Source of the DNA: CADEFX01 sp050260355
GTDB taxonomy: Bacteria > Pseudomonadota > Alphaproteobacteria > Rhizobiales > Hyphomicrobiaceae
NCBI GenBank assembly: GCA_050260355.1
Contig: JBLNBZ010000103.1
Coordinates: 32,097-96,096, forward strand
Direction of reading: 5' to 3'
DNA: 64,000 bases
Shown: in pieces, positions 27,687 through 36,611 of the stretch
Position numbering within the stretch: the first letter of the stretch is position 1
How the letters are laid out: every line of letters begins with the position of its first letter
The notes under the pieces: model-generated
What the model was told of the DNA's origin: nothing
The model's input: the letters and a program-made list of their open reading frames with translations, nothing else
Databases searched by the model: none
Made by a program: the position numbers and the translations under genes

Positions 27687-27832
27687 CCGCGCGCCGTCCA
27701 GGCCGATTTTCAGCCGCCGCTCCACCTCGACGCCAGGCACGGAAGCCCGGCCACCGGCCGCAGTACAGGCTCGCTCGCCCCCTGCTCGGACGTGCTATAG
27801 GAAGGATAAGGATTTCGCCGGTCGGAGCCAAA

Positions 27833-29008
27833 ATGTTCGTCACTTTTTTCCATGAGCTCAAAGCGGCCAAGGTGCCGGTGACGCTCAAGGAGTACCTGAC
27901 GCTGATGGAGGCGCTGGACGCCGATCTCGCGCATCAGAAGGTCGAGCACTTCTACTATCTTTCGCGCGCAGCGCTCGTGAAGGACGAGCGCCACCTCGAC
28001 AAGTTCGATCAGGTGTTCGGGCACGTCTTCAAGGGTCTCGAGCTCATGAGCGAGGCGGTCGAGGCCAAGATCCCCGAGGAGTGGCTGCGTGCCATCACCA
28101 GCCTCTACCTGTCCGAGGAGGAGAAGAAGAAGATCGAGGCCCTCGGCGGCTGGGACAAGATCATGGAGGAATTGAAGAAGCGCCTGGCCGAGCAGAAGGG
28201 TCGGCATCAGGGCGGCTCCAAGTGGATCGGCACCGGCGGCACCTCACCCTACGGCGCAGAGGGCTACAATCCGGCCGGCGTGCGCATCGGCCAGAAGGAG
28301 AACCGCAATTTCCGCGCGCTCAAGGTGTGGGACAAGCGCGAGTTCAAGGACCTCGACGACACGGTCGAGCTCGGCACGCGCAACATCAAGGTGGGCTTGC
28401 GACGCCTGCGCAAGTTCGCACGCGAGGGTGCGGCCGAGGAGCTCGATCTCGATGGCACGATCAAGGGCACGGCGCACAAGGGCTACCTCGACATCCACAT
28501 GCGCCCTGAGCGGCGCAACACCGTCAAGGTGCTCATGTTCTTCGATATCGGCGGCTCGATGGACTACCACGTCAAGCAGGCCGAGGAGCTGTTCTCCGCC
28601 GCACGCTCCGAGTTCAAGCACATGGAGTATTTCTACTTCCACAACTGCCTGTATGAGTTCGTGTGGAAGGACAACAAGCGGCGTTGGGTGGATCGCACCC
28701 CGACCTGGGACGTGCTGCACAAGTACCCTGCCGACTACAAGGTGATCTTCGTCGGCGACGCCTCGATGAGCCCCTACGAGATCACGGTGCCCGGCGGCTC
28801 GGTCGAGCACATGAACGAGGAGGCGGGCGCGGCCTGGATGCGCCGCGTCACCGGCATCTACGAGCACTGCGTCTGGCTCAACCCGGTGCCGGAGCAGCAC
28901 TGGAGCTGGACGCCGTCGATCAAGGTGATCGGCGAGCTGATGGACGAGCGCATGTACCCACTGACGCTCGAAGGCATCGACGCCGCCATGAAGGAGCTGA
29001 TGCGGTAG
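27833..29008 (+). CDS. CoxE-like VWA-domain protein
   Basis: A 391-residue cytosolic protein with a helical N-terminal half (MFVTFFHELKAAKVPVTLKE onward) and a von Willebrand factor A domain from about residue 235. The metal-ion site reads FFDIGGSMDY, so DxGxS replaces the usual DxSxS. Relatives usually act with a MoxR-type AAA ATPase in inserting metals or remodelling complexes; in alphaproteobacteria the ATPase is normally encoded next door. None is adjacent here. The start at 27833 begins the family's conserved N-terminus. It lies 146 bases after the extensin-like gene and is convergent with the AAA ATPase gene at 29021. Confidence 0.87.
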   Translation: MFVTFFHELKAAKVPVTLKEYLTLMEALDADLAHQKVEHFYYLSRAALVKDERHLDKFDQVFGHVFKGLELMSEAVEAKIPEEWLRAITSLYLSEEEKKKIEALGGWDKIMEELKKRLAEQKGRHQGGSKWIGTGGTSPYGAEGYNPAGVRIGQKENRNFRALKVWDKREFKDLDDTVELGTRNIKVGLRRLRKFAREGAAEELDLDGTIKGTAHKGYLDIHMRPERRNTVKVLMFFDIGGSMDYHVKQAEELFSAARSEFKHMEYFYFHNCLYEFVWKDNKRRWVDRTPTWDVLHKYPADYKVIFVGDASMSPYEITVPGGSVEHMNEEAGAAWMRRVTGIYEHCVWLNPVPEQHWSWTPSIKVIGELMDERMYPLTLEGIDAAMKELMR

Positions 29009-29020
29009 CGCAGTTGCGCC

Positions 29021-30133
29021 TTACGCCCGCATCCGCTCCTCCGCCGCAACCGAGCTCGAGCCTTCGATCCAGGTCGCGCCCCTGCGCTTCGTCACTGTGC
29101 CCGGCATGATGCCCGTCAGGCGCGCGATTTCCGAGGCCAACGGCTTGGAATGGGTGACGACCCAAATGCGCGTGCGCTTGGAGGCACGTGCGATCAGGCC
29201 GGCCAGAGCGGGCATCAGGTCCGGATGCAGGCTGGTCTCGGGCTCGTTGAGCGCAATGAAGGTCGGCAAGCGATAGCTGCACAGGGCGCCGACCAGGCAA
29301 AGGTAGCGCAAGGTGCCATCGGATATTTCGTGCGGCCCGAAGGCCCGCGGTTGATCCGGGAACTTGAGCGCAAATCGGGCGCGGCCGCGCTCCACCTCGA
29401 CCACCAGCTTTGTGCCTGGCAATGCCTCGTCGATGGCCCGCTCGGCCGGCCCCGCGTCGCCTTGCACGTACTGCAGCGTCGCCAGCACCGCAGCCAGATC
29501 ATTGCCGTCGGGTGCGAGCATTGGAGTGGCCAGCGCCAGACAAGGGTTGCGCACGGGCGCACCCGGCTCGGTGCGAAACGAGTGGAAGAAACGCCAGCCG
29601 AGCAGCTCGCGTCTGACATACTCGAGTGCCGGATAGCGATCGACGTCGCGGAAGCATGCCAGCGCCGTCTCGGACGGCAGCAGGGCATTGGTGTACTCGT
29701 GCCGCTGGCCGTCGGCATCGAGGATCATCACCTCTGGCCCGCGGCGCCGCAGCAGCAAGGTGCTCTTGCCGCCGGCGCGGATGCGCAGCTCCTCCTCCTT
29801 CACGCCCTGCTCGAGGCACAGCGCCAGCTCGGCCAGCATGGGAAGGCCGATCTCGATGCGATATTCGAGCTGATCGATCTCTGCGGCAAACGTCAGCCGG
29901 ACGGGCTCGCGTCCCCTCTGCGGGCCGGCCCACAGCACCGACTCGGCACCGCCATCCTCAGCAATGCGCCGGGTGATGGTCCCGTCGGCGGCGGAGCGCA
30001 ACATCTCGAGCGCTCGATAGAGATTGGTCTTGCCGACACCATTCCTGCCGACGAAGACGGTAAGCGGGCCTACCGGAAAGCGAAGCTGCTGAATCGACCG
30101 ATACCCGCCAATCGAAACTGCGGCGATTGGCAT
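29021..30133 (-). CDS. AAA/SMC-like ATPase (RecF-type fold)
   Basis: A 370-residue predicted ATPase. The N-terminal PIAAVSIGGYRSIQQLRFPV leads to Walker A GRNGVGKTN near residue 30. The C-terminal half has a signature-like FGPHEISDGTLRYLCL and a Walker B reading FIALNEPETSLHP, with Asn in place of the first acidic residue, then WVVTHSKPLA. This is the RecF/OLD-like family often annotated as AAA family ATPase. No nuclease domain is fused and no partner toxin or nuclease gene is adjacent, so assignment to a defence system is not supported. Function unknown. Confidence 0.85.
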   Translation of the reverse strand: MPIAAVSIGGYRSIQQLRFPVGPLTVFVGRNGVGKTNLYRALEMLRSAADGTITRRIAEDGGAESVLWAGPQRGREPVRLTFAAEIDQLEYRIEIGLPMLAELALCLEQGVKEEELRIRAGGKSTLLLRRRGPEVMILDADGQRHEYTNALLPSETALACFRDVDRYPALEYVRRELLGWRFFHSFRTEPGAPVRNPCLALATPMLAPDGNDLAAVLATLQYVQGDAGPAERAIDEALPGTKLVVEVERGRARFALKFPDQPRAFGPHEISDGTLRYLCLVGALCSYRLPTFIALNEPETSLHPDLMPALAGLIARASKRTRIWVVTHSKPLASEIARLTGIMPGTVTKRRGATWIEGSSSVAAEERMRA

Positions 30134-30264
30134 TCACCCCCCACACGCGATACACGTCACACCCCGCAACTCTCAATCCCGCAGCATCGGCGCCATGCTG
30201 CCATAACGACGGGGTCGGAATAAAGGGATTAATCACCTGCAACGCCAGCACTTTTTCGCGTTTT

Positions 30265-31155
30265 TCAAAACGGTTTGTCGCCATTGATGGTGCAGCGGCG
30301 CATGACCCGTATGTGCCGGCCCGTATCGAAGCCGGTTGCCCGATGCAGCAGCGAGCGATTGTCCCATACCATGCACTCGCGTGGCGCCCATTTATGCGCA
30401 TAGACGGCGCTGGCGGGCGTGATCAGCGCATTGAGCTCCTCGATCATCTGCCGGCCTTCCGCATACGGCATGCCCTCGACGGATTCGGCATGATCGCCGA
30501 GGAAGATCGCCTTGCGGCCGGTCTCGGGATGGGTGCGCACGATCGGGTGCGCCACGGGCGGCACCTTGGCCTTCTGCTCGGGCGTCATGGGCTCGTGACC
30601 GTGGCGGCGGGTGCGCGAGAAATCCAGGTTGTGAATGGCGCGCTTGCCCTCGATGCGCGCCTTCCACGCCGGGGTCAGCGCATCGTAGGCCGCATACATG
30701 TCGGCGAACTCGGTCTCGCCGCCCTCCTGCGGCACGATCTCGGAATACATCATGGTGGCCTGGCCGGTCCGCTCGCGCCAAGAGCCGTCCGTATGCCAGT
30801 ACAGCGTGCCCTTATCGGGATGTTTGCCGTTAGGTTTTCCGTCCGGCCCAACGTTGCTCAGCATGTAGATCTCGGGATGATCCTTGTAGCCGTGATACTG
30901 GTTCATGACATGAACCTGCACCTCCCCGAAGCGGCGCGCGAACGCCACCTGCGTTGCCGGCGGCAGCTCGACATCGCGGAACAGGATGAGCTGGTAGTCG
31001 AGAAACGCCTCGTAGACCTTGGCAAACAGCGGCTCGCCGACGGCGTCGCTCAGCGAAATGCCTCTGATCTCGCAGCCGAAGCCCGGATGCAGGCTCTTCA
31101 CCTCGAACGGCCAGTCGCGGGCAGGCTTTGCCTCGCGTTGGGCAGCTTGGGCCAT
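30265..31155 (-). CDS. TauD/TfdA-type Fe(II)/2-oxoglutarate dioxygenase
   Basis: A 296-residue non-haem iron dioxygenase that couples 2-oxoglutarate decarboxylation to hydroxylation of a substrate, possibly a sulfonate or a small carboxylate. The metal triad is seen as WHTDGSW (His and Asp) near residue 112 and as LLHRATGF near the C-terminus (distal His), followed by HIRVMRRCTI with the 2-oxoglutarate-binding Arg. The ATG at 31155 has GAGGGAG upstream. No sulfonate transporter is adjacent, so the substrate is open. It is divergent from trmFO. Confidence 0.9.
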   Translation of the reverse strand: MAQAAQREAKPARDWPFEVKSLHPGFGCEIRGISLSDAVGEPLFAKVYEAFLDYQLILFRDVELPPATQVAFARRFGEVQVHVMNQYHGYKDHPEIYMLSNVGPDGKPNGKHPDKGTLYWHTDGSWRERTGQATMMYSEIVPQEGGETEFADMYAAYDALTPAWKARIEGKRAIHNLDFSRTRRHGHEPMTPEQKAKVPPVAHPIVRTHPETGRKAIFLGDHAESVEGMPYAEGRQMIEELNALITPASAVYAHKWAPRECMVWDNRSLLHRATGFDTGRHIRVMRRCTINGDKPF

Positions 31156-31364
31156 GGGCGTCTCCCTCGTGTGTTTCCCGTATCCGGGCTTGATTGCGCG
31201 ACGACTATACGCCCGACGGGTCCAAGCACCAACGCTCGCCCCATCGGTGAGAGCAGGACAGCCCGTTGGCAGGTCCGCAACCGAGGCCGCTGCGGATTGA
31301 AACTGCTTGCCCTTCGAAAGGGTACACGTTTGAGCCCACCGCACTTTTCGACTACGTTGCTCGC

Positions 31365-32777
31365 ATGACCCGACTCCTCCCCATTCACGTCATCGGCGGG
31401 GGGCTCGCTGGCTCCGAGGCAGCCTGGCAGATCGCGTCGCTCGGCGTGCCCGTCGTGATCCACGAAATGCGGCCGCTGCGTCTGACGGCGGCCCACAAGA
31501 CCGACGGCCTCGCCGAGCTCGTGTGCTCGAACTCGTTCCGCTCCGACGACTGGCAGGCCAACGCCGTCGGCCTGCTGCACGAGGAGATGCGGCGCGCGAG
31601 CTCGCTGATCATGTCGGCGGGCGACCGGCACAAGCTCCCCGCCGGCGGCGCGCTCGCCGTCGACCGCGACGCATTCTCCGCTGAGGTGACCGCGCGCATC
31701 GCCGCCCACCCGCTGGTCACGGTCGAGCGCGGCGAGATCGACGGGCTTCCGCCAATGGACTGGGACAGTGTCATCGTCGCGACGGGTCCGCTGACCTCGG
31801 CAGCGATGAGCCACGCGCTCCAAAGTCTCACGGGCGAGACCGAGCTCGCGTTCTTCGATGCCATCGCACCGATCGTGCATTTCGACTCCATCGATCTGAG
31901 CGTCGCCTGGCGCCAGTCGCGCTATGACAAGACTGGGCCCGCGGGCACGGGGGCCGACTATCTCAATTGCCCGATGAGCCGAGAGCAGTACGAGGCCTTC
32001 GTCGATGCGCTGCTTGCCGGCGAGAAGACAAGCTTCCACGACTGGGAGACGACGACGCCCTATTTCGATGGCTGTCTGCCCATCGAGGTGATGGCCGAGC
32101 GGGGACGCGAGACCTTGCGGTTCGGCCCCATGAAGCCCGTCGGATTGTCCAATCCGCACGCCGGCGGCGCACAGCCCTACGCGGTCGTGCAATTGCGCCA
32201 GGACAATGCCCTGGGCAGCCTGTGGAACATGGTCGGCTTCCAGACCAAGCTCAAGCATGGCGAGCAGACGCGCATCTTCCGTATGATTCCCGGCCTCGAG
32301 AGGGCGCAGTTCGCCAGGCTGGGCGGCCTGCATCGCAACACGTTTCTCAACAGCCCCAAGCTGCTCGATCCGCTGCTGCGACTCAGGACCGCGCCGCGCC
32401 TGCGCTTCGCCGGGCAGATCACGGGCGTGGAGGGCTACGTGGAGAGCGCCGCAATCGGCTTGCTGGCCGGGCGCTTTGCGGCCGCGGAACGCATCGGACG
32501 CACGCCTGTGGCGCCTCCTGCTACAACGGCGCTCGGCGCGCTGCTCGGGCACATCACCGGCGGGCATCTGGAGGCGGCCGATGCGGGCCCGCGCTCATTC
32601 CAGCCCATGAATGTGAACTACGGCCTGTTTCCGCCGGCAGAGGTGCCGGAGCGCGATGAAACCGGCAAGCGCCTCAAGGGCCGGGACAAGGGACTGGCGA
32701 AAAAGGCCGCGATCAGCCGACGCGCACTTGCCGATCTCGCTGCCTGGCTTGCGCAGTCCGTCGCCGCGGCCGCCTGA
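31365..32777 (+). CDS. trmFO: Methylenetetrahydrofolate-tRNA-(uracil-5-)-methyltransferase TrmFO
   Basis: An FAD-dependent enzyme that makes 5-methyluridine 54 in the T loop of tRNA using methylene-tetrahydrofolate. It has 470 residues. The FAD-binding dinucleotide fold is at the N-terminus (IHVIGGGLAGSEAAWQIA). Family segments include CSNSFRSDD, DYLNCPMSREQYEAF, FDGCLPIEVMAERG and ITGVEGYVESAAIGLLAGR. The ATG at 31365 starts this fold; an upstream in-frame extension is not family-like. It is convergent with the SGNH hydrolase gene, only three bases apart. Confidence 0.95.
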   Translation: MTRLLPIHVIGGGLAGSEAAWQIASLGVPVVIHEMRPLRLTAAHKTDGLAELVCSNSFRSDDWQANAVGLLHEEMRRASSLIMSAGDRHKLPAGGALAVDRDAFSAEVTARIAAHPLVTVERGEIDGLPPMDWDSVIVATGPLTSAAMSHALQSLTGETELAFFDAIAPIVHFDSIDLSVAWRQSRYDKTGPAGTGADYLNCPMSREQYEAFVDALLAGEKTSFHDWETTTPYFDGCLPIEVMAERGRETLRFGPMKPVGLSNPHAGGAQPYAVVQLRQDNALGSLWNMVGFQTKLKHGEQTRIFRMIPGLERAQFARLGGLHRNTFLNSPKLLDPLLRLRTAPRLRFAGQITGVEGYVESAAIGLLAGRFAAAERIGRTPVAPPATTALGALLGHITGGHLEAADAGPRSFQPMNVNYGLFPPAEVPERDETGKRLKGRDKGLAKKAAISRRALADLAAWLAQSVAAAA

Positions 32778-32780
32778 TGC

Positions 32781-34688
32781 TCACCGCTCGGCACGCTGGT
32801 TCTCGTACTTGGCGAGCACGCGCCGTGCCTCCACGACCACCGAGTCGGCAATCGCCGCCTGGCCCTCAGCCGTGGGATGGAAGGCGCCCGAGTAGATGCT
32901 CGCCAGCATGAGCTGGAACCACGACAGCGACTGCAGCTTCAGGACCTTCTGCATCAGCGACGCGCTGACGTGGAAGTTGCCGGTCATGAACGCGTCGTTG
33001 GGCGTGCGGAACCAGCGCTGGCGGGCGGCATACGGCTTCCAGTCGGCCGGGTTATACGGCTCCCATTGATCGCCAATCTTACGCGGTAGCCGCAAATCGT
33101 CGACCGAGGAGAAGGCATTATCGATCCAGCCAGCGCAGATGCCCCGGCCGCGGAATGCTTTGTTGTGAGTGCGGGCGACCGTCCAGCGGTGCTGCCGGCC
33201 GGCGTCCTCCATGATGTCGTTCAGCCGCCGTGCAGCGACCGTCGAGTCCTTGGCCTTGATCTCGCTCAAGGCGAAATCCTGCAGCACCGTCATGCCCGCC
33301 CTGCCGTCGGGACAGACCGAGCGCCCGTCCTCGAGCAGCGCGAGCGGCGGATAGGTCGTCAGCACGATGCGATCGGACTCGGCCCACGGAATATGCAGGA
33401 TGTTGTGCAAGGCGCGGTTGAGCGACTTGTAGCGGTCCTCCAGCCGATCGAGCTCGGCGTTGGCCTCGAGGAAGCCGTAGACCTCGCCGAACCAGCCGCC
33501 GAGCTGGCGCAGAATCGACTGATCGGCGAGCACGGCGTTCGCCAGCAGCCGCGAGAACCCGATGTCGTTGCCGCCGATCGACAGCAGCAGCAGATCGATG
33601 CGCCGCGCATGCTCGGGATCGCATTTGCGCAGCACCAGTCCGCCTTTCAGCTCCGGCACCCGGCCGTTCAGATGGTAAGCCTCGGGCAGATCGTAGGCGG
33701 GTGCCTCGTGCCGGCCGCATTGGGCCTGGGCAACAGCGGAGATCTGCGACAGCTCCGGCGGATTGGGCACCCACTCGTGGCCCTTGTAGCGCAAGAACAG
33801 GCCATTCACGATCTCGGCTCCGGAGCAGGCAAAGCCGATATACGTAACAGCCCGGTGCGGATCCTCGATGGCGAGCTGAAGGGCCGCCCGCAACTGATGC
33901 GAATACAATGAACGGTGACACGCCTGATCGAGCCAGCGGGCGTTCTCCTCGATGAAGGCTTGATCCCCGATCTCGCGCCACGCCCCCATACGTGCCGGGT
34001 AGCCGATCAGCTTCTTGTCCTTGCTCATCAGTCCGTAGTCTGCGGCCCGCTCACGCGAGAAGCGCACAGGAACATCCGGGTTTCCATCGCCGGCGGCGAA
34101 ACTGTCGCCGAGACCCACGATCAAAAGGTCGGTGACGCGTGCCAGGGTCCGGGCCACGGTGACGCCCCCGACATCGACGCTGATCTCGGCGCCGGCGGGA
34201 TAAGCGACATCCAGCACGACCGGCTGATCGCAAGGGACTGTGATGGGGGCACCCCTGGCGCGGCCGTCGCGGGCATCGGCCAGCCAGCTGCAGTCCACGG
34301 TGCCCGCGTCCTCCACATCGATCAGCTCTACGTACACGCGATGCGACTGCGGATACAGGTAGTCTCTGATCCCCGGGCATTCGTGCCGATTGCGCACCGC
34401 GTTCCAGCAGGTGCGCTCGAACATGGTCGCGGCCCACCCCTGGCCGTCGTGGCGCGCCGCCAGCGCATGCTCGGCCGACAGCACGGGCGAGGAGCGCTCC
34501 AGTCCGCTCAGTGCGGCGAACGTGGCCCGATGCATCTCGGTGTCTGCGGGGTCGGTGAAGAAGCGGAACGGGTTTTCGACGCGCCAGATGATGCGAGGCT
34601 CCGCCTGCGCCGGCGCGGCCCACATCGACATCGCGAGCAAGATCAGGGCCATAACCCTGCGGACTATCGTCAGCTTGCCGTTCAGCAC
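32781..34688 (-). CDS. Large exported SGNH/GDSL-type hydrolase
   Basis: A 635-residue exported protein with a signal peptide (about residues 1-29, ending APAQA). The N-terminal 190 residues hold a beta-rich domain of unknown type. The hydrolase part starts at about 192 with VGLGDSFAAGDGNPD (nucleophile Ser), then LLSIGGNDIGFS (block III Asn), and near the C-terminus GAFHPTAEGQ (catalytic His, though the usual DxxH Asp is not exactly spaced). SGNH enzymes act as esterases or lipases on lipids or acylated glycans. The long central part with many Cys and aromatic residues is unusual; the substrate is not evident. Length is about twice a simple GDSL hydrolase. Confidence 0.82.
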   Translation of the reverse strand: MLNGKLTIVRRVMALILLAMSMWAAPAQAEPRIIWRVENPFRFFTDPADTEMHRATFAALSGLERSSPVLSAEHALAARHDGQGWAATMFERTCWNAVRNRHECPGIRDYLYPQSHRVYVELIDVEDAGTVDCSWLADARDGRARGAPITVPCDQPVVLDVAYPAGAEISVDVGGVTVARTLARVTDLLIVGLGDSFAAGDGNPDVPVRFSRERAADYGLMSKDKKLIGYPARMGAWREIGDQAFIEENARWLDQACHRSLYSHQLRAALQLAIEDPHRAVTYIGFACSGAEIVNGLFLRYKGHEWVPNPPELSQISAVAQAQCGRHEAPAYDLPEAYHLNGRVPELKGGLVLRKCDPEHARRIDLLLLSIGGNDIGFSRLLANAVLADQSILRQLGGWFGEVYGFLEANAELDRLEDRYKSLNRALHNILHIPWAESDRIVLTTYPPLALLEDGRSVCPDGRAGMTVLQDFALSEIKAKDSTVAARRLNDIMEDAGRQHRWTVARTHNKAFRGRGICAGWIDNAFSSVDDLRLPRKIGDQWEPYNPADWKPYAARQRWFRTPNDAFMTGNFHVSASLMQKVLKLQSLSWFQLMLASIYSGAFHPTAEGQAAIADSVVVEARRVLAKYENQRAER

Positions 34689-34712
34689 CGACTTCTCCGC
34701 CCTTGCTTGCGC

Positions 34713-35588
34713 TCAAAGCCGCTTGCGCCTGTGCGCGCGCCAGATCCGCCAGACCCGCCGCAGAGGGGCGACCTCCACGAGGTCGCTGAGCGGGTCGAAG
34801 CCCACCTGCTCCTGAGCCCGCAAATATGGCTCCACCATGACCAAGGGCAGGAAGGCGGTGAGCGCCCGCGGCTCAAGCCGGTCGGTGCTCTGTCGCATCA
34901 CGCCGAGAGCGTCGCGCGCCTCCTGCCGCAGATCTGTGAGGACGCCGGCCAGTGCCAGCGTGAGCCTCGGCCCTTCCTCCTCGAGCCCCTCCCCGAGGCC
35001 GGCGGCCTCCAGCCGGTGCACAGCAGGTCCCCGGCGGCCGAACCGCCGCAGGGCCCTGGGCAGGCGCACCAGCATGCGTGCCATGCCGTAGGCGATCGCC
35101 GCCTGGTCCGCGGTGGCATTGATCTGCGGGGTGATCTCGACCCCAAGAACGCGAAGCGCAAGCCTGATCAAGGCGCCCTCTGATTGCACGAGGTAGTCCT
35201 TGAGCGCCGCAGCGTCGGCAGGCGGCCCGGTCTCCAGATCCGATATCCTGGCCTCGATGAGCGATCCAAAAAGCTTCGGGGGAAGCCGGTGCCGGCGCAT
35301 GGCGCCGCCGGCCGCATCGGCCACTGGATGCCCGCCGTTGTCACCGCGTGCGAGCGGCTCGAGTGTGTCGTACCACCACTGTAGCTTGATCTGGCCGATC
35401 ATCGGCTCGCGAACGGTATCGCCGACCCGAAGCAGCTCGCTCGAAAAGGCGGCAATTGCAATCAGGTCGTTGCGAAGGGAGCGCGGTGCGAGCAGTGCGG
35501 CGATGTAGCGGTCGGGCTCGTAATGGCGGCAGGCCGCGCGGACGTCGGCAGTCAAGACGCTCGGCTGGGTTGCGCCGGCGTCTGCCAT
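34713..35588 (-). CDS. Squalene/phytoene synthase-fold protein, NDUFAF6-like
   Basis: A 291-residue isoprenoid-synthase-fold protein. It has PDRYIAALLAP and AIAAFSSELLRVGDTVREP near residues 25-65, then QWWYDTLE. The conserved DxxxD pairs of true squalene or phytoene synthases are degenerate here, so carotenoid or hopanoid synthesis is doubtful. The closest described relative by pattern is the mitochondrial complex I assembly factor NDUFAF6 group. The start is the ATG at 35588. It lies one base from the end of the membrane-protein gene upstream, and an NDUFAF3-like gene is two positions away, which supports an assembly role. Confidence 0.8.
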   Translation of the reverse strand: MADAGATQPSVLTADVRAACRHYEPDRYIAALLAPRSLRNDLIAIAAFSSELLRVGDTVREPMIGQIKLQWWYDTLEPLARGDNGGHPVADAAGGAMRRHRLPPKLFGSLIEARISDLETGPPADAAALKDYLVQSEGALIRLALRVLGVEITPQINATADQAAIAYGMARMLVRLPRALRRFGRRGPAVHRLEAAGLGEGLEEEGPRLTLALAGVLTDLRQEARDALGVMRQSTDRLEPRALTAFLPLVMVEPYLRAQEQVGFDPLSDLVEVAPLRRVWRIWRAHRRKRL

Positions 35589-35589
35589 G

Positions 35590-36192
35590 TCAAAAGAGGT
35601 GGGTTGCCGCCACCATGACGAAGGTGACCGGGATGGCCAGCACGAGATTGATGCGCGCACAGATGTGCACGCGCTCGCGCGCTGCCGCCTTGGCGGCGGT
35701 GTCGCCCGGCTGCTCTCCGAGCACGATCTGCAAATTCGGCCAAATCGCAAAGTGCACCAGAAGCCACATGATCAGGCCTCCGAGCACGCCCGACCACATG
35801 AGCAAGCTGCGCGACGTCGGGATGTAGACGGCGGAAAGGAAAACCCAGCTGTCGAGAATGTAACCGGTCGTGATCAGCAAAAGCACGCCTGAGAGCAGCG
35901 TCAGATGCGAGGCGTGGCGGAACATCGCGGCGACACGCGGCACCACAGAGTGCAGCAGTGTCTTTTTGCCCGCCTCGTCCGCCTGCGCGACGGCGGCAAT
36001 GTGGATGAAGTTGACGAACAGGATCATGCCCAGCCAGGCAATGGCGCCGAGGATGTGCACCCAGCGCAGTAGGAACGAGATGAAGCCGATGCGGTCGGCC
36101 CCCGACTGAACGAGGCAGATCAGCAGAAACAGTCCGGCCAGCACGAAGCCGGCGGCAAGCGATGCTGAGGCGCTCGAAAGGACGCGATTCAT
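35590..36192 (-). CDS. Integral membrane protein, urate-hydroxylase-N-domain-like
   Basis: A 200-residue protein with about five transmembrane helices, several with His residues in them (RWVHILGAIAWLGMILFVNF, MFRHASHLTLLSGV, LLVHFAIWPNLQIVLG). The HILG-AIAWLG motif is shared with CopD-like and PuuD-type membrane domains, which may bind haem or copper through such His. Fusion to a cytochrome c domain, as in PuuD, is absent. The function is unknown. The gene sits between the Mth938-like and NDUFAF6-like genes and is probably cotranscribed with them. Confidence 0.7.
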   Translation of the reverse strand: MNRVLSSASASLAAGFVLAGLFLLICLVQSGADRIGFISFLLRWVHILGAIAWLGMILFVNFIHIAAVAQADEAGKKTLLHSVVPRVAAMFRHASHLTLLSGVLLLITTGYILDSWVFLSAVYIPTSRSLLMWSGVLGGLIMWLLVHFAIWPNLQIVLGEQPGDTAAKAAARERVHICARINLVLAIPVTFVMVAATHLF

Positions 36193-36210
36193 GTCGGTTC
36201 CTCGTCGGTC

Positions 36211-36588
36211 TCAGTCCACGGCGATGAGCGCTGCCGCGACAGGGCGCCCTTCGGCCAAGAGCACGTTGTAGGTACGGCAGGCGGCTCCTGTATCCATCGG
36301 CTCGAGGCCGATCCCAGCCTCGCGGAATTCTGCGAGGATTGTTTCAGGCGGAAACACCTGCCTGGAGCCAGTCCCCAGCAGCAGCGCGCGGATGCGATCG
36401 CGCTCGGCCAGCACGGGAGCGAAATCGTCGCTCGTGAGCCGGTAGGCGTCGCTCGCGGACCACGCAACGATGCTGTCGGCCAGGCAGAGAATGGACCCGC
36501 GGTGGCTCATTCCGGCAAAGCGGAAGCCGCCGTTGCCGTAAGCATCGATCGGTGCACATCCCGGATATCTGGCGGCTTCCAGGGTCAT
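36211..36588 (-). CDS. Mth938-like (DUF498) protein, NDUFAF3-like
   Basis: A 125-residue protein of the Mth938 domain family, which includes the complex I assembly factor NDUFAF3. Family sequence: GNGGFRFAGMSHRGSILCL near residues 17-36, LLLGTGSRQVFPP, and MDTGAACRTYNVLLAEGRPV near the C-terminus. The ATG at 36588 has GAGGAGG before it. It lies directly after secF on the same strand. In alphaproteobacteria this order (secDF, Mth938, squalene-synthase-like) is conserved, linking it to membrane protein insertion or complex assembly. Confidence 0.86.
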   Translation of the reverse strand: MTLEAARYPGCAPIDAYGNGGFRFAGMSHRGSILCLADSIVAWSASDAYRLTSDDFAPVLAERDRIRALLLGTGSRQVFPPETILAEFREAGIGLEPMDTGAACRTYNVLLAEGRPVAAALIAVD

Positions 36589-36611
36589 GCCCTCCTCGGG
36601 TAACCGTCAGC

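Noticed and set aside
29021..30133. Defence system (OLD/Gabija-like) built on the RecF-type ATPase
   Set aside because: No nuclease domain is fused and no helicase, nuclease or toxin gene is adjacent, so the ATPase alone is not evidence of a defence locus.
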